Counted from the first letter of the stretch, positions 1-9,414 are shown. The stretch is DNA of 64,000 bases from Spirochaetales bacterium (GCA_016342585.1 JAEINK010000014.1:1-64000); one strand, 5' to 3'. Translations and numbers: made by a program. Notes: generated by a model not told the origin, from the letters alone.

Positions 1-914
1 AGGCTTCTGCAGCATCTCAATTCAGCTTCAGGCCTGGGCGATATTAGCCGCTTCTTCAATCTGCGGGTGGAAACACTTGAAAACAGGTTGCCCGTGTCGG
101 TCTGGCGATTGAGGCGGCCCTTGAAAAACACCTCCCCTGTACAGAAAACATGACTGCCGATGGTTTTGAGACCTTTTCCTACTCCCAATACTATCCTTGT
201 CATGTAAACACCTTTGTCGGTTCTGATTCAGAGTATGTTTACACCATGGGTTTTTCAAACCTCAGGCGCAAAGGGCGTATGACATCGAAACAGAAAGCCC
301 GCAGGACTGAGCTTGAAAACCAGGGCAAGGCCAGCCCTTCCGCCATACAGAAATCCTTCCGAATCTGTACTGACAAGATCCTGCAACTTATTAAGAGTAA
401 AGAAATTAGTACATCCGCTGAAAAGAATATACTCTATACGGATGAACATAAAGCCTATCCTTTGGCCTTTAGAAAACTTGATGGATTTGAGGAAGCCTTC
501 GAACATGTTCAGATATCATCGAAAAAACCAAGGACAGTGTATAACAATCTCTTTCCTTCCAACTACTTTCACCGTTTTCTGCGTATGGATCTCTCGGATC
601 ATACCCGTGAAACCCTGCAATGGGCGAAATGTCCCAGTGCCTTGATGGCACGAATGGAAGCCTTTCGTTTTGCTTACAACTGTTTCAACCCCAGAAGGGT
701 GAAGGCCAGTCGGGCCGGGGATTGGACAACCCATGCAGAGGCTGCCGGTATTTCCCGGGCGATTCTATCTGAGACAATTAATGAGTTTTGGGGAAAGAGA
801 CCCTTTCTGGGTAAAACAAATTTAAGTGAAGATGAGGTAAAAACCTGGACGTGTCAGTGGACTAATCCTGGCAGGAGTATAGGCCGGAGGATTCCAAATT
901 ATATCTTTCTGTGA
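1..914 (+). pseudogene. DDE-type insertion-sequence transposase, frameshifted and cut by the window edge
   Basis: The first 90 bases, read in frame 1, encode a helix-turn-helix-like stretch (LGDISRFFNL...ENRL). The rest of the protein continues in frame 3 (ARVGLAIEAALEKHL) and stays open to the stop at 914. One missing G near position 90 restores a continuous product. The main part has a candidate first catalytic Asp in TADGFETF, a second in YTDEHKAYP and a Glu in a helix shortly before FNPRRV. An Arg/Lys-rich RRKGRMT segment follows the first Asp. I recognise the general pattern of an IS transposase but not the exact family. The 5' end lies outside the window and no terminal inverted repeats were found. 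A programmed frameshift, as in some IS elements, is possible, but no clear slippery heptamer is visible, so a broken copy is more likely. Confidence 0.6.
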
Positions 915-947
915 GTAGTGCGATATCAACAGGCTTTGGGGCACTAT

Positions 948-1859
948 TTATTCACCACTCCGCTTTGAGCGGAAATAAGAGTGAAGCTCCCGGACTTCCC
1001 GGCTGAAGTTTTGAATATTTTTTCGGGCACCTTGCAGATTCTCATCATGCCCCCGTCTACGGGCCTTCTGGTTAAAGGCCTTATAGTGATCCTCTAGAGA
1101 CAGGAGTCTCTTTTCGAATTTATCCAGGAATTTCCGATCTTCATCCTTTACGGGTTTATCGAAGGCATCGAATTCATACTCAACAATCCCTTCATTACGG
1201 ATTTCCCCCTTGAATGCACGGTAAAGATTCAGACGAATTCCTTTTCCCATATAGGCGAATCGACCCTCTTTTTCGAACCTTCTGACACTCACAAGGATGT
1301 GTGTGCTGTTCAGATAGCGTAGAGACCGGTATTCAGCACCCCTCTTCACGAAATCATTATCTTCAGCGACTTTAATCGTTTCATCAAAACCACCTATCCG
1401 GTTGAAAAGCCTTCGTGTTACAAAAATACAGAACCCGAAGGCCTTTGGATCTATCCGGAGGTTTATCAGAATGGTTAAATTTATAAGCTTATGTATGATT
1501 CGATCAAGCTGATAGGAGGAGACAGGCTTAATCGCGCAAGTTGCCAAATCAATATACCTCTCTTCCATCTCCTCGTAGACATCCTTGATGAATCCAGGCG
1601 GCAGTAACACATCCGCATCGAGAAAAAAAAGGAAATCCCCCCGGGCAGCCCGGGCTCCGGCATTGCGGCCCGCTGCGGGCATACCCCCATCAACAACCCG
1701 GCACCCGGCCTCCCTGGCAATATCTCTCGTCCGGTCGGTCGAGTGAGCATCGGCCACTATAATTTCATAATCATCAAAATCCTGACTGAGAATAGAGTTC
1801 AAAAGGCCAGGTAATTCGTTCTCTTCGTTCAGAGCGGGAATAATAATACTTACTTTCAT
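948..1859 (-). CDS. Family 2 glycosyltransferase
   Basis: A 303-residue protein starting with KVSIIIPALNEE, the typical opening strand of the GT-A fold. It has an EIIVADAHSTD nucleotide-binding segment and a DxD motif at residues 81-83 (FLDADV) that would hold the metal and nucleotide-sugar. The GT2 domain covers about residues 1-200. The last 100 residues are charged and helical and have no clear family. No membrane segment is obvious, so the enzyme is probably cytoplasmic or peripheral, transferring a sugar to an unknown acceptor. I chose the Met at 1859 because the family normally begins there; an upstream in-frame Met at 1898 would add 13 atypical residues. No strong ribosome site is seen for either. 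It is a lone gene, divergent from the lipoprotein gene at 1970. Confidence 0.85.
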   Translation of the reverse strand: MKVSIIIPALNEENELPGLLNSILSQDFDDYEIIVADAHSTDRTRDIAREAGCRVVDGGMPAAGRNAGARAARGDFLFFLDADVLLPPGFIKDVYEEMEERYIDLATCAIKPVSSYQLDRIIHKLINLTILINLRIDPKAFGFCIFVTRRLFNRIGGFDETIKVAEDNDFVKRGAEYRSLRYLNSTHILVSVRRFEKEGRFAYMGKGIRLNLYRAFKGEIRNEGIVEYEFDAFDKPVKDEDRKFLDKFEKRLLSLEDHYKAFNQKARRRGHDENLQGARKNIQNFSREVRELHSYFRSKRSGE

Positions 1860-1922
1860 AAGATAAATATAACCAATACCTGAAAATTTCAAAAGCATTT
1901 AAATTGATCAAATAAAGATTTA

Positions 1923-1951
1923 TTGGCCCCGATGTAATGATACTGTATAAT
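1923..1951 (+). promoter_or_regulatory. Sigma-70-type promoter of the lipoprotein gene
   Basis: TTGGCC and a perfect TATAAT are separated by 17 bases. Transcription would start near 1958, just before the GGAG ribosome site at 1961 of the gene starting at 1970. This supports 1970 rather than 1937 as the start codon. Confidence 0.55.
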
Positions 1952-1969
1952 GATAATACAGGAGCTGTT

Positions 1970-3574
1970 ATGTTAAAAAAAATAGCCTGTTTATTGGCAA
2001 TAGTATTTATAACCGGATGTACCTCAGCACCAACCGGCAGTAACAACAACTCTGAACCATTGTACCCATCGGACTTCTTCTCACAAATTGCTATATTTAT
2101 TACAGGAAATGTCCAGGAGGACTCCAGAATTGCTGTTTATCCTTTCTATGGGACCGGGGAGATTCATCCCTTAAGCGACTATCTGATTGAAGGACTTACA
2201 GCCGAATTATCTATCACCGGGGAGGTGGAGATCATAAACAGGACCGCAATCGACCTGATCATAGAAGAACAGAAAATACAGCTGAGCGGCCTGGTCGCTG
2301 AATCATCGACAGTGGAGATAGGGGCACAACTCGGGGCGACAATCATCGTTACCGGTTTTATTGAGCAGAATAACCTTATCATTCAAATCATTGACGTCGA
2401 GACGGCCGCCAATCTGGGGGGGCGTCAGCTTACAATCCCGAAAAACCTCATGAGCCATCTCAATGAAAAATCTATCATTAAACAGGAATTTCAAATCCAG
2501 GAAAAAGGTGTATTCGATATTACAATAGTAGAAGAGTTTTCTGACAGCCGGATATTCGCCGCTATTACAACGGAAACTTACAGTTGGGGCGATAAATACT
2601 TTGATGGATTTTCGGCCATTCAGCCCATAGATGGGGGAATCAAATTCTCCGGAACCGCCGAATTGAATGACCCCGAACTCGAAGGGGAGATGATCTTTGA
2701 ACTGAAACTCCCGATTGATCAGTTTCCAGGCGGGAGCGATGGTATCTATCTGAAAATGAAAACCTATCAATCGGGGATATTCGGATTTGGTATTGGTGAA
2801 GAGTATATTCACCATTATATTTCCGCCTCGGGGCCTGACGAGTTTTTAATTCCATGGGGTTACTTCGGGGATACTTCTCCATCCTTTTTTTCTATATCCT
2901 TTCCCTCCGAAGAGAACTCACTCCTTTTTCGGGAAGCAACCACAAATATAAACTTTGAAATCCATGAGTTTGGGGTGTACGAAAGAAAAAATGGATCTTC
3001 CCCGGGTATAATCTCTTTTGAAGATGATGAGTTAAGGGCGGTCTCCACGGTAAAACTTTACGGATTCGGTGAATACATGGATTACTCGGAAAACGATCAG
3101 GGAATACCCAGGGTAAACAACGGCCTTAAAGATTTTGAATATTCAATAAACCATAAAGAAGAGGGAGCTGTAGGCAAGGCATTAACCTATGACTTCACAC
3201 TTTCGGGACTGTCAAAAGAGATAGAAGATCTTTATGACTCGGAACAGGATCTGACGGTCTATATTGATCTGATTTTCAGTCTCACGGAAAGTTCATCAAA
3301 CAGAATTCAATTCTGGCTCCAGTCGGATATTATTCGAGGAGGCTACGCCGACCTCTATTATCAGGATGGAGAAGGAGAGTATGCGGGTTATCAGGATCTG
3401 ACGATAAGCCCACTCTGGAGTCTTCAGACCATGGAACTTGAAAGGAGTGTTTCCGGAGGTAAGTACAGATTAGTCCTGGCCCTCGATATACCCGAAAGAA
3501 GAGTAAGAGCAGCCGTCGAAAAAGGAGAACTGACATTAACCTTCGGTTTGGATGAAATCACAATTGCCGAATAG
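1970..3574 (+). CDS. Lipoprotein with CsgG/LpoB-like N-terminal domain
   Basis: A 534-residue lipoprotein with a lipobox (FITGC, lipidated Cys17) after a short hydrophobic helix. Residues about 45-150 resemble the alpha/beta domain found in CsgG, FlgT and LpoB-type envelope proteins (RIAVYPFYG..., LTAELS, INRTAIDLIIEEQ, GAQLGATIIVTG). The remaining 380 residues are beta-rich (many Ser, Gly and aromatic residues) and are not recognised; they could be a carbohydrate-binding-like or barrel-like module. GGAG at 1961-1964 sits five bases before the ATG, and a good promoter lies just upstream. It is a single gene converging with the response regulator, with 14 bases between the stops. The envelope location is well supported; the role is unknown. 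Confidence 0.75.
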   Translation: MLKKIACLLAIVFITGCTSAPTGSNNNSEPLYPSDFFSQIAIFITGNVQEDSRIAVYPFYGTGEIHPLSDYLIEGLTAELSITGEVEIINRTAIDLIIEEQKIQLSGLVAESSTVEIGAQLGATIIVTGFIEQNNLIIQIIDVETAANLGGRQLTIPKNLMSHLNEKSIIKQEFQIQEKGVFDITIVEEFSDSRIFAAITTETYSWGDKYFDGFSAIQPIDGGIKFSGTAELNDPELEGEMIFELKLPIDQFPGGSDGIYLKMKTYQSGIFGFGIGEEYIHHYISASGPDEFLIPWGYFGDTSPSFFSISFPSEENSLLFREATTNINFEIHEFGVYERKNGSSPGIISFEDDELRAVSTVKLYGFGEYMDYSENDQGIPRVNNGLKDFEYSINHKEEGAVGKALTYDFTLSGLSKEIEDLYDSEQDLTVYIDLIFSLTESSSNRIQFWLQSDIIRGGYADLYYQDGEGEYAGYQDLTISPLWSLQTMELERSVSGGKYRLVLALDIPERRVRAAVEKGELTLTFGLDEITIAE

Positions 3575-3588
3575 GGGACACACCGGAC

Positions 3589-4344
3589 CTAAAGGCTCTC
3601 TTTGTACTCACTGGGACTCACACCGGTTATCTTCTTGAATATCCGGCTGAAATACCCCTGATCGATATACCCCACCTTGTATGAAATTTCCTTCATTTCA
3701 AGTTCCGGCTGCTCCCTCATGATCTTTTTTGCCTGGCTTATCCTCAGCTCCACTATGTATTTCGTAGGTGTCTTATTAAAAAAACCCTTGAAGACCCGGG
3801 TCATATAGGTCGGGTTTACATGAAACTTATCAGCCAGCCCCATTATGGAGATCTCTCCCCTGTACCCCGCCTTGATAGCGTCTGCAACCCCCGCGGCAAG
3901 CTCCTCCTGAGCAAAACCTGAAGGGTAGGTTTCGGATTCAAGGACCTCTTTCCGGTCTTCAAGTCTTGCGGTAATTTTTCCAAGTGTCCCTTTCAGGTTA
4001 TCATTTTCAACAGGTTTAAGAAGATACCCCAAAACCTCAAACTGTATGGCCTTCTGAGCATAGGAGAAGTCATCATACCCTGAAATGATAACGGTCAGGA
4101 CATCCGGATAATTATAATACACCTCTTCAATAAGCTTCAGCCCGTCGGTGACAGGCATTCGTATATCTGTAAAAAGGATATCCGGCTGTTCCTTCTCGAT
4201 GAAATCCAGTGCTTCACTCCCATTTTTTGCCTCTTTTAAAAGGTAGAATCTTGGATCAAAGGTGGTAATCTTCTGGATCAGATTCTTTCTGATCCGCGGT
4301 TCATCCTCAGCTATCAGGAAAGAAAAAGTTCCTTGCCGGTTCAT
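3589..4344 (-). CDS. Response regulator with AraC-type DNA-binding domain (YesN-like)
   Basis: A 251-residue cytoplasmic regulator. The N-terminal receiver has the acidic pair E13-D14, the phospho-acceptor D60 (DILFTDIRMP) and the conserved Lys in YLLKPVE. The C-terminal 100 residues form two AraC-family helix-turn-helix motifs (IMGLADKFHVNPTYMTRVFK and ISYKVGYIDQGYFSRIFKK) ending in the usual GVSPSEYK. The order is that of YesN/LytT-like regulators paired with YesM histidine kinases. It overlaps the end of the kinase gene by 38 bases and is co-transcribed with it. The pair is divergent from the sugar-binding protein gene at 6342, its most likely target. Confidence 0.92.
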   Translation of the reverse strand: MNRQGTFSFLIAEDEPRIRKNLIQKITTFDPRFYLLKEAKNGSEALDFIEKEQPDILFTDIRMPVTDGLKLIEEVYYNYPDVLTVIISGYDDFSYAQKAIQFEVLGYLLKPVENDNLKGTLGKITARLEDRKEVLESETYPSGFAQEELAAGVADAIKAGYRGEISIMGLADKFHVNPTYMTRVFKGFFNKTPTKYIVELRISQAKKIMREQPELEMKEISYKVGYIDQGYFSRIFKKITGVSPSEYKESL

Positions 4345-6157
4345 TTTTACCTCCTATTGTTATTTTCACCCCGCGCCCCCCCTCCCTGTTGGCTACAAGG
4401 AAGGTAAAATCATCATCATAAAAAATTCTGAATCTGGAATAGAGGTTGATCAAACCCATACCATTTATATGGAAATCGAGCTGCCTGGACTTGTCTGTCC
4501 GACACTCCTCCATCTGCATAGCCAACTTTTCAATTGCCTGACTGGTAAATCCCGGCCCGGTATCCTCAAGAATAACCTCCCACCCGGTCTCATCATTTCG
4601 GCCTTTGAGTGAAATCCTCCATGGAGGCTCCGTATCAAGACCATATTTCACGGTGTTTTCCACCAGGGGGAGAACAGAATGCCGGGGAATTTTTAATTCC
4701 ATCATCTCTTCCGGAATCGAAAGGTCAAACTTAAGGTCCTCACCATATCGGATCTGCATACAGGAGATATAACTTTTGACGATCTCTATCTCCTCACGTA
4801 AATTCACATAAAAACTTGAACCATCGGATACATACCGCAGGATCCGCGAAAGACTTCCGATGGTATCGACGATTTCACCGGTCTCACCCTCTTCAGCCAT
4901 GATACCGATATTGGATATCATATTGTAGATAAAATGGGGATCCATCTGGGATTGGAGAGCCAGGATCCTGGATTGGGTCTGGAGGGTTTTCTCCGCCACC
5001 AGAGAGGAGAGGGATGAATCAAGCTTCTGATTCATCTCCTGAAAGGAGAGATGAAGTTCTGCCACCTCACCAAGTTTTGTAACAGGGGTATCTGAATCAT
5101 TCAGGCCATCAAGGAGATTCCAGTCCAGCCGGCTTATCTTTTTATTCAAGTCCCGCAGCGGTTCGGTTATCCTTCTGGATAATAGTACGGATATAAAGAA
5201 TCCTGCACCTAATAGAAAAAGACTGATCACCGAACTCATCACAAGAAAATCGATTATCGGCTTCAGATAAAGCTCTCCGTCGGTAATAGTAAGGACAATC
5301 CATCCGGACTCCATACATTCGGTGACGGCAATCATCTCCCGGGAAGCCTCCCCCGAAGCCCTGAAATCGAGGATAGTACCTCGATTTGTTCGGTCAGCAA
5401 TCTGAGAATATTTAGACCCTAAAGGAGCTGTTAATGGAAAAATCTGAACACCCCTGCTTGTGAAAATCAGAAACCTCTCATTCTCCCGTTCAAATCCATC
5501 AAAAAGAGTATCCGAATACTGTTTGACCTCAATAATCCCCAGAGGATTGTGATAATCATCCTTCATAGCCTTAAAGATAGAGATAAATCGGGGGGTCCTC
5601 CCCTCCCCGAGGATCTCTTCGGCCAGCTCATCCCGGTGCATTCCAGTGTAGTGGATAGCTCCCGACTGCCAGTTATACTGGGAAAGTATCTTTTCAGCTG
5701 AATCAGGAACAGAATTCAGAAGATCATAAATACCGGATCCCAGGAGACGATCATCCTGAAGAAGGAGGTTAATCTGAGGAACAGCCTTGAATGGACCGGT
5801 GATCTGATCAATAGTCCGAACCATGGAGGTAATTATGCGGTACTCCATAAGGCGCTTTTCTGCCGAATCTTCAATCCTTTTCAGTTCATTGTATAATTTT
5901 ATATCATGCTTAAGAACAGAAGAGTAGGAGACATTCATGGCCAGATTCTTCATCTTTGTCAATTCAAGTTCTAATTTTCCAGTCAACTGATCCGCCAGGA
6001 CCATCAGAGACTCCTGCTCCCGGGCCATTAGCAGTCTGCTCGAATAGACATAATATGATATGGTAAAAACCAGAACTATGAAGAGAAGAGGAATAAAATT
6101 GTTTACTAACAGGGCTGTTCGAATTCGTCTTTTTCCGGCTATCTTCTTATTCTGCAT
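4307..6157 (-). CDS. YesM-type sensor histidine kinase
   Basis: A 616-residue membrane kinase. A transmembrane helix lies at about residues 16-38, followed by a 260-residue extracytoplasmic sensing region and a second helix at about 300-327. Then comes a HAMP-like linker, a His_kinase domain with phospho-acceptor H408 in QMDPHFIYNMISN, and a GHKL ATPase domain with the N-box Asn in LPLVENTVKYG and a glycine-rich DTGPGF. The DPHFxYN phospho-site is diagnostic of the YesM/LytS family. It probably senses an extracellular sugar, or the sugar-loaded binding protein encoded divergently at 6342, and phosphorylates the overlapping AraC-type regulator. The sensing ligand is inferred from neighbourhood only. 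Confidence 0.92.
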   Translation of the reverse strand: MQNKKIAGKRRIRTALLVNNFIPLLFIVLVFTISYYVYSSRLLMAREQESLMVLADQLTGKLELELTKMKNLAMNVSYSSVLKHDIKLYNELKRIEDSAEKRLMEYRIITSMVRTIDQITGPFKAVPQINLLLQDDRLLGSGIYDLLNSVPDSAEKILSQYNWQSGAIHYTGMHRDELAEEILGEGRTPRFISIFKAMKDDYHNPLGIIEVKQYSDTLFDGFERENERFLIFTSRGVQIFPLTAPLGSKYSQIADRTNRGTILDFRASGEASREMIAVTECMESGWIVLTITDGELYLKPIIDFLVMSSVISLFLLGAGFFISVLLSRRITEPLRDLNKKISRLDWNLLDGLNDSDTPVTKLGEVAELHLSFQEMNQKLDSSLSSLVAEKTLQTQSRILALQSQMDPHFIYNMISNIGIMAEEGETGEIVDTIGSLSRILRYVSDGSSFYVNLREEIEIVKSYISCMQIRYGEDLKFDLSIPEEMMELKIPRHSVLPLVENTVKYGLDTEPPWRISLKGRNDETGWEVILEDTGPGFTSQAIEKLAMQMEECRTDKSRQLDFHINGMGLINLYSRFRIFYDDDFTFLVANREGGRGVKITIGGKNEPARNFFFPDS

Positions 6158-6341
6158 GGATATGCCATGATACCGCTATATTATTCAGAAGGCAATTTAA
6201 AAGATCACCTTAGATAGATTTGTCCAAAGGCTTGATCAGTTCTGTCCATATACAGGTGAAAAAAGCTGCCGTACACTATTTTCATGCTGTTAAAACAATA
6301 GCATACGAAAACAAACAGTTGTAAACGATAAGGAGAAAAGA

Positions 6342-7349
6342 ATGAAAAGGATAACAGCAATTATTCTGACAGTATTATTTATCTGTACACTTCCTCTGGC
6401 AGCAGGCGGACAGCAGGACAGCGAAAGTGACGGTGACGGAACATTCACAATAGGATGGAGTAATGCCGGAATGGGTGACTCATGGAGACAGTTCCTCCAG
6501 TCCAATTTTCTCGCGGAAGTAGCAGCCACACCCGAGATTACAAAGCATTACATTACAAACGCAGATGAGAGACCGGAAAAGCAGATTGCCGATATCGACG
6601 ATCTGATTGCCAAGGGTATCGATGGACTCATCGTATACCCCACAGTTGGTGAAGCTATTGCCCCCGCCATTGAGCGAGCCTTCGATGCAGGAATACCCGT
6701 TGTCGTATTCGGCGGAAACATCGCTACCGATAAATATACCTCCCTGGTAACTCAGGATCTCTTCGGATATGGTCGTAGTCAGGCTGAATGGCTTGTAAAA
6801 CAGCTGGACGGAAAGGGCAAGATTATAATGCTCAGCGGTATCGCCGGAAACACAACAGCCGAAGAGAGACTCACTGGTGCCAAAGAAGTTTTTGAATCAA
6901 CACCCGGAATTGAAATTCTGGATCACCAGTACTGTGACTGGTCCATCACAAAAACAAAATCCATCATGGAAGCTGTTATCAATGCATTCCCTGAGATCGA
7001 TGGAATATGGGCCGATTCAGGACTTATGTCATGGCCCGCCCTTGAATCCCTCTCCGAAGCAGGTAGACCCCTGGTTCCCAATACGGGAGATCAGCTGAAT
7101 GGTTATGCCAAATATCTTGTAGCCAACAATGTTCCCGGTTACGTTTTCCCCATGACCACACGACTCTCCGCCGAATCCGTAAAAGTTCTGGTTCAGGCCA
7201 TGAAGGGAGAATCGGTAGATAAGGTACATTACATCGAAGTATCCGGGATGGGTCCCGACCTGATAAAAAACTTTGTCAGACCCGAGCTTTCTGACTGGTG
7301 GTGGATCGGTGATGACCAGATTCCCGCCGAGTTCCTGCCGGAGCTTTAA
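6342..7349 (+). CDS. Sugar ABC transporter periplasmic-binding protein (RbsB-like)
   Basis: A 335-residue exported protein of the Peripla_BP_4 / ribose-binding type. The signal peptide is followed by AAGGQQDSE, with no lipobox Cys. The mature part has the family pattern: an N-terminal strand (FTIGWSNAGMGDSWRQ), the repeated IADIDDLIAKGIDGLIVYP, and IDGIWADSG in the second lobe. AAGGAG at 6330 precedes the ATG. It binds a sugar or polyol for an ABC importer, but no permease or ATPase gene lies nearby, so it either serves a transporter encoded elsewhere or acts as a sensory binding protein for the divergent YesM/YesN pair. A strong terminator follows at 7397. Confidence 0.88.
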   Translation: MKRITAIILTVLFICTLPLAAGGQQDSESDGDGTFTIGWSNAGMGDSWRQFLQSNFLAEVAATPEITKHYITNADERPEKQIADIDDLIAKGIDGLIVYPTVGEAIAPAIERAFDAGIPVVVFGGNIATDKYTSLVTQDLFGYGRSQAEWLVKQLDGKGKIIMLSGIAGNTTAEERLTGAKEVFESTPGIEILDHQYCDWSITKTKSIMEAVINAFPEIDGIWADSGLMSWPALESLSEAGRPLVPNTGDQLNGYAKYLVANNVPGYVFPMTTRLSAESVKVLVQAMKGESVDKVHYIEVSGMGPDLIKNFVRPELSDWWWIGDDQIPAEFLPEL

Positions 7350-7396
7350 GCAACCATTGTTATTGAAAGTCTCTTATGACTTTATAGATAAAACTT

Positions 7397-7436
7397 CTAT
7401 CCGGCCGAGTTTCCCCCCGGCCGGATAGTTTTGTTT
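7397..7436 (+). terminator. Intrinsic terminator after the sugar-binding protein gene
   Basis: A perfect 11-bp GC-rich stem (7397-7407 with 7418-7428) and a 10-base loop are followed by TTTTGTTTA. It separates the binding-protein gene from the flavin oxidoreductase gene, so the latter is expressed by read-through or from its own promoter. Confidence 0.85.
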
Positions 7437-7449
7437 ACAGGAGTTAAGC

Positions 7450-8649
7450 ATGAAAGCTGAAAATATTGGTAAAAGCTTAAAAATAAGGAGCAAGACTGCC
7501 CCCTCAAGGATAGTCTACCAGCCCACCGAATCTAATAACTGTGAAAAAAACGGAATGCCCACCGAGATAACCTTTAAAAAATATGAAGAGATTGCAGCCG
7601 GGGCTCCCGGTATTCTACATATTGAATCCATAGATGTGACACCGGAAACCCAGGCACGATCGAACAGGATGGTCCTGATTGATGAAACACTTTCCGGTTA
7701 TAAAGAGTTAGTTGAGAGAATACGAAAAATTAATAAAGAAGCCCTTATTATCTTCCAGTTGAGTCATGCCGGACGACTCAGCGATCCAGCCTTTAAGGCC
7801 CCGGTTGCGATTTACCAGAGGGGAACCGCTCCAATAAAAGTACTGACGACTGAAGAGATCCAGGAGGCAAGGGATCAATTCGTTTCCTGTGCGGTTTTAG
7901 CCTGGAAAGCTGGAGCTGACGGTGTTGATTTCAAACAGGCCCACGGTTTCCTGGGAGATGATTTTCTCCATCCGGCAAACAACAGGAAGGATCAATACGG
8001 CGGTAATTTTGAAAACCGGACCCGATTCTTCCTTGAAGCATACAGAGCCATGAGAAAAGAGATCAGGGATCCCGATTTTCTCATAGGTTCCCGGATTTCT
8101 CCCTTTGAAGGAATCCCCGGAGGTTGTGGAACAGCAGACAAAGACGGCCTTGTAGAAGATCTGACCGAAATGAGGAAATTTGTAAAAATAATGGAAGCAG
8201 AAGGAATAGACTTCATCAATGTCTCGGCCGGATATGCCGCAGCCAACCTCGAGCTCCTCCTTCCATCGGATCAGTATCCCGAAGGAGTCCCAAGGCTTTT
8301 CGGCTGGACAAGGATGATTAAAGACGAGGTTACCATTCCTGTAATAGGTTCGGGCTACTCATACCTAAAGGAGGGTACAAATAACCTCTACGGTGAGGAT
8401 AAAGAGAAAAAGAGTTTGCTTTATCATGCGGAAAATAATATTGAAAAGGGCTGGGTAGACTTCATTGGAATCGGGAGACAGGCAATTGCGGATCCCCACT
8501 TTGCCAAAAAGCTGCTCGAAAACAGACAGGATGAAATCAAATGGTGTACCACCTGTGGAGGCTGCGGCGCCCTTCTCGGTAATAATAAACCAATTGGCTG
8601 TACGGTTTATGAGAGAGAGTTTACCCGGATCCTTGAATCGGTATCATGA
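7450..8649 (+). CDS. Old-yellow-enzyme family NADH:flavin oxidoreductase, single-domain
   Basis: A 399-residue TIM-barrel flavoprotein related to 2,4-dienoyl-CoA reductase and trimethylamine dehydrogenase. Visible features are the start-of-barrel SKTAPSRIVYQP, FQLSHAGR, the FMN-site motif DFKQAHGFLGDDFLHPANN with NRTRF, and a late IGIGRQAIADP. The C-terminus holds C366, C369, C372 and C384 (CX2CX2CX11C), matching the 4Fe-4S site of the larger members. Those enzymes continue for about 300 residues with FAD and NAD(P)H domains that are absent here, so electrons must come from a separate partner. It would reduce an activated double bond; the substrate is unknown. The position after a sugar-binding protein is odd for the family. 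Confidence 0.85.
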   Translation: MKAENIGKSLKIRSKTAPSRIVYQPTESNNCEKNGMPTEITFKKYEEIAAGAPGILHIESIDVTPETQARSNRMVLIDETLSGYKELVERIRKINKEALIIFQLSHAGRLSDPAFKAPVAIYQRGTAPIKVLTTEEIQEARDQFVSCAVLAWKAGADGVDFKQAHGFLGDDFLHPANNRKDQYGGNFENRTRFFLEAYRAMRKEIRDPDFLIGSRISPFEGIPGGCGTADKDGLVEDLTEMRKFVKIMEAEGIDFINVSAGYAAANLELLLPSDQYPEGVPRLFGWTRMIKDEVTIPVIGSGYSYLKEGTNNLYGEDKEKKSLLYHAENNIEKGWVDFIGIGRQAIADPHFAKKLLENRQDEIKWCTTCGGCGALLGNNKPIGCTVYEREFTRILESVS

Positions 8650-8757
8650 TTTAATTACGCCCCTGTTTTGCCTCGCTCTCCCTCATCTCGTGTAAGGAGA
8701 GAGAGGCTATATAAAAGGAAAATAAATCAGGACAAAACAATCCGATTAAAACATTGA

Positions 8758-9414
8758 TTAAACAAGATAGAATGCAAACCCCAGATAAAAACTGATTCCA
8801 CCAGCCAGAACAAAGAGATGCCAGATAACATGGCTGAAGGGCATCTTCCGCAAGAGGTAAAAAATAATGCCAACAGTATAAGAACCACCCCCGATCATAG
8901 CCCAGATGACAAATCCCATAGGTGTAGCACTTATCAGGGGTTTAAAGGCAAAAATAATGATCCAACCCATGGGTAGATAGAAGAGATCGGAAATAACATT
9001 CTTTTTCCTGAATATGAGAACCTTGGATAGGATCCCCAAAACGGCCACTCCCCATACAACTCCAAAAACAGTCCAGCCAATACGGCCTTTAAGGGCTAAA
9101 AGCGCGACAGGAGTGTAAGTCCCGGCTATAAGAAGATAGACCGCAGCCTGATCGACAATCCGCAGGATCTTATGGGCCCGGGGCATATCCGAAAACTGAT
9201 GGGTCAATGCCGAAGACATATAGAGAAGAATCTGAAAGGCCCCATAAATACTGAAGGAGACATACTTAATCGTCCCTCCCCCATTTAATCCGGTGAGAAC
9301 AAAGAGAAAAATCATACCGGCTATACTCATACCGGCGCCTATACTGTGCGTTACCGAATTCAGCTTTTCCTCTACCGTGTGGTTAGTGTGAACACTCTCT
9401 TTATCAGCTGTCAT
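8758..9414 (-). CDS. Hemolysin III family (PAQR-like) integral membrane protein
   Basis: A 218-residue polytopic membrane protein with seven predicted helices. It carries the family's metal-site signatures: the N-terminal NSVTHSIGAG, then SALTHQFSD with a following RIVDQAAVYLLIAGTYTP, and the C-terminal SHVIWHLFVLAGG. These His/Asp/Ser residues define the CREST superfamily of putative metal-dependent membrane hydrolases; the cytolysin activity in the family name is not established for most members. I chose the ATG at 9414 because AAGGA lies eight bases before it; an upstream in-frame start at 9459 has no such site. It is a single gene, divergent from the sugar operon at 9598. Confidence 0.88.
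   Translation of the reverse strand: MTADKESVHTNHTVEEKLNSVTHSIGAGMSIAGMIFLFVLTGLNGGGTIKYVSFSIYGAFQILLYMSSALTHQFSDMPRAHKILRIVDQAAVYLLIAGTYTPVALLALKGRIGWTVFGVVWGVAVLGILSKVLIFRKKNVISDLFYLPMGWIIIFAFKPLISATPMGFVIWAMIGGGSYTVGIIFYLLRKMPFSHVIWHLFVLAGGISFYLGFAFYLV

Noticed and set aside
8671..8706. Hairpin after the flavin oxidoreductase gene as a terminator
   Set aside because: The 11-bp stem has a G-A mismatch and neither side is followed by a T-run.
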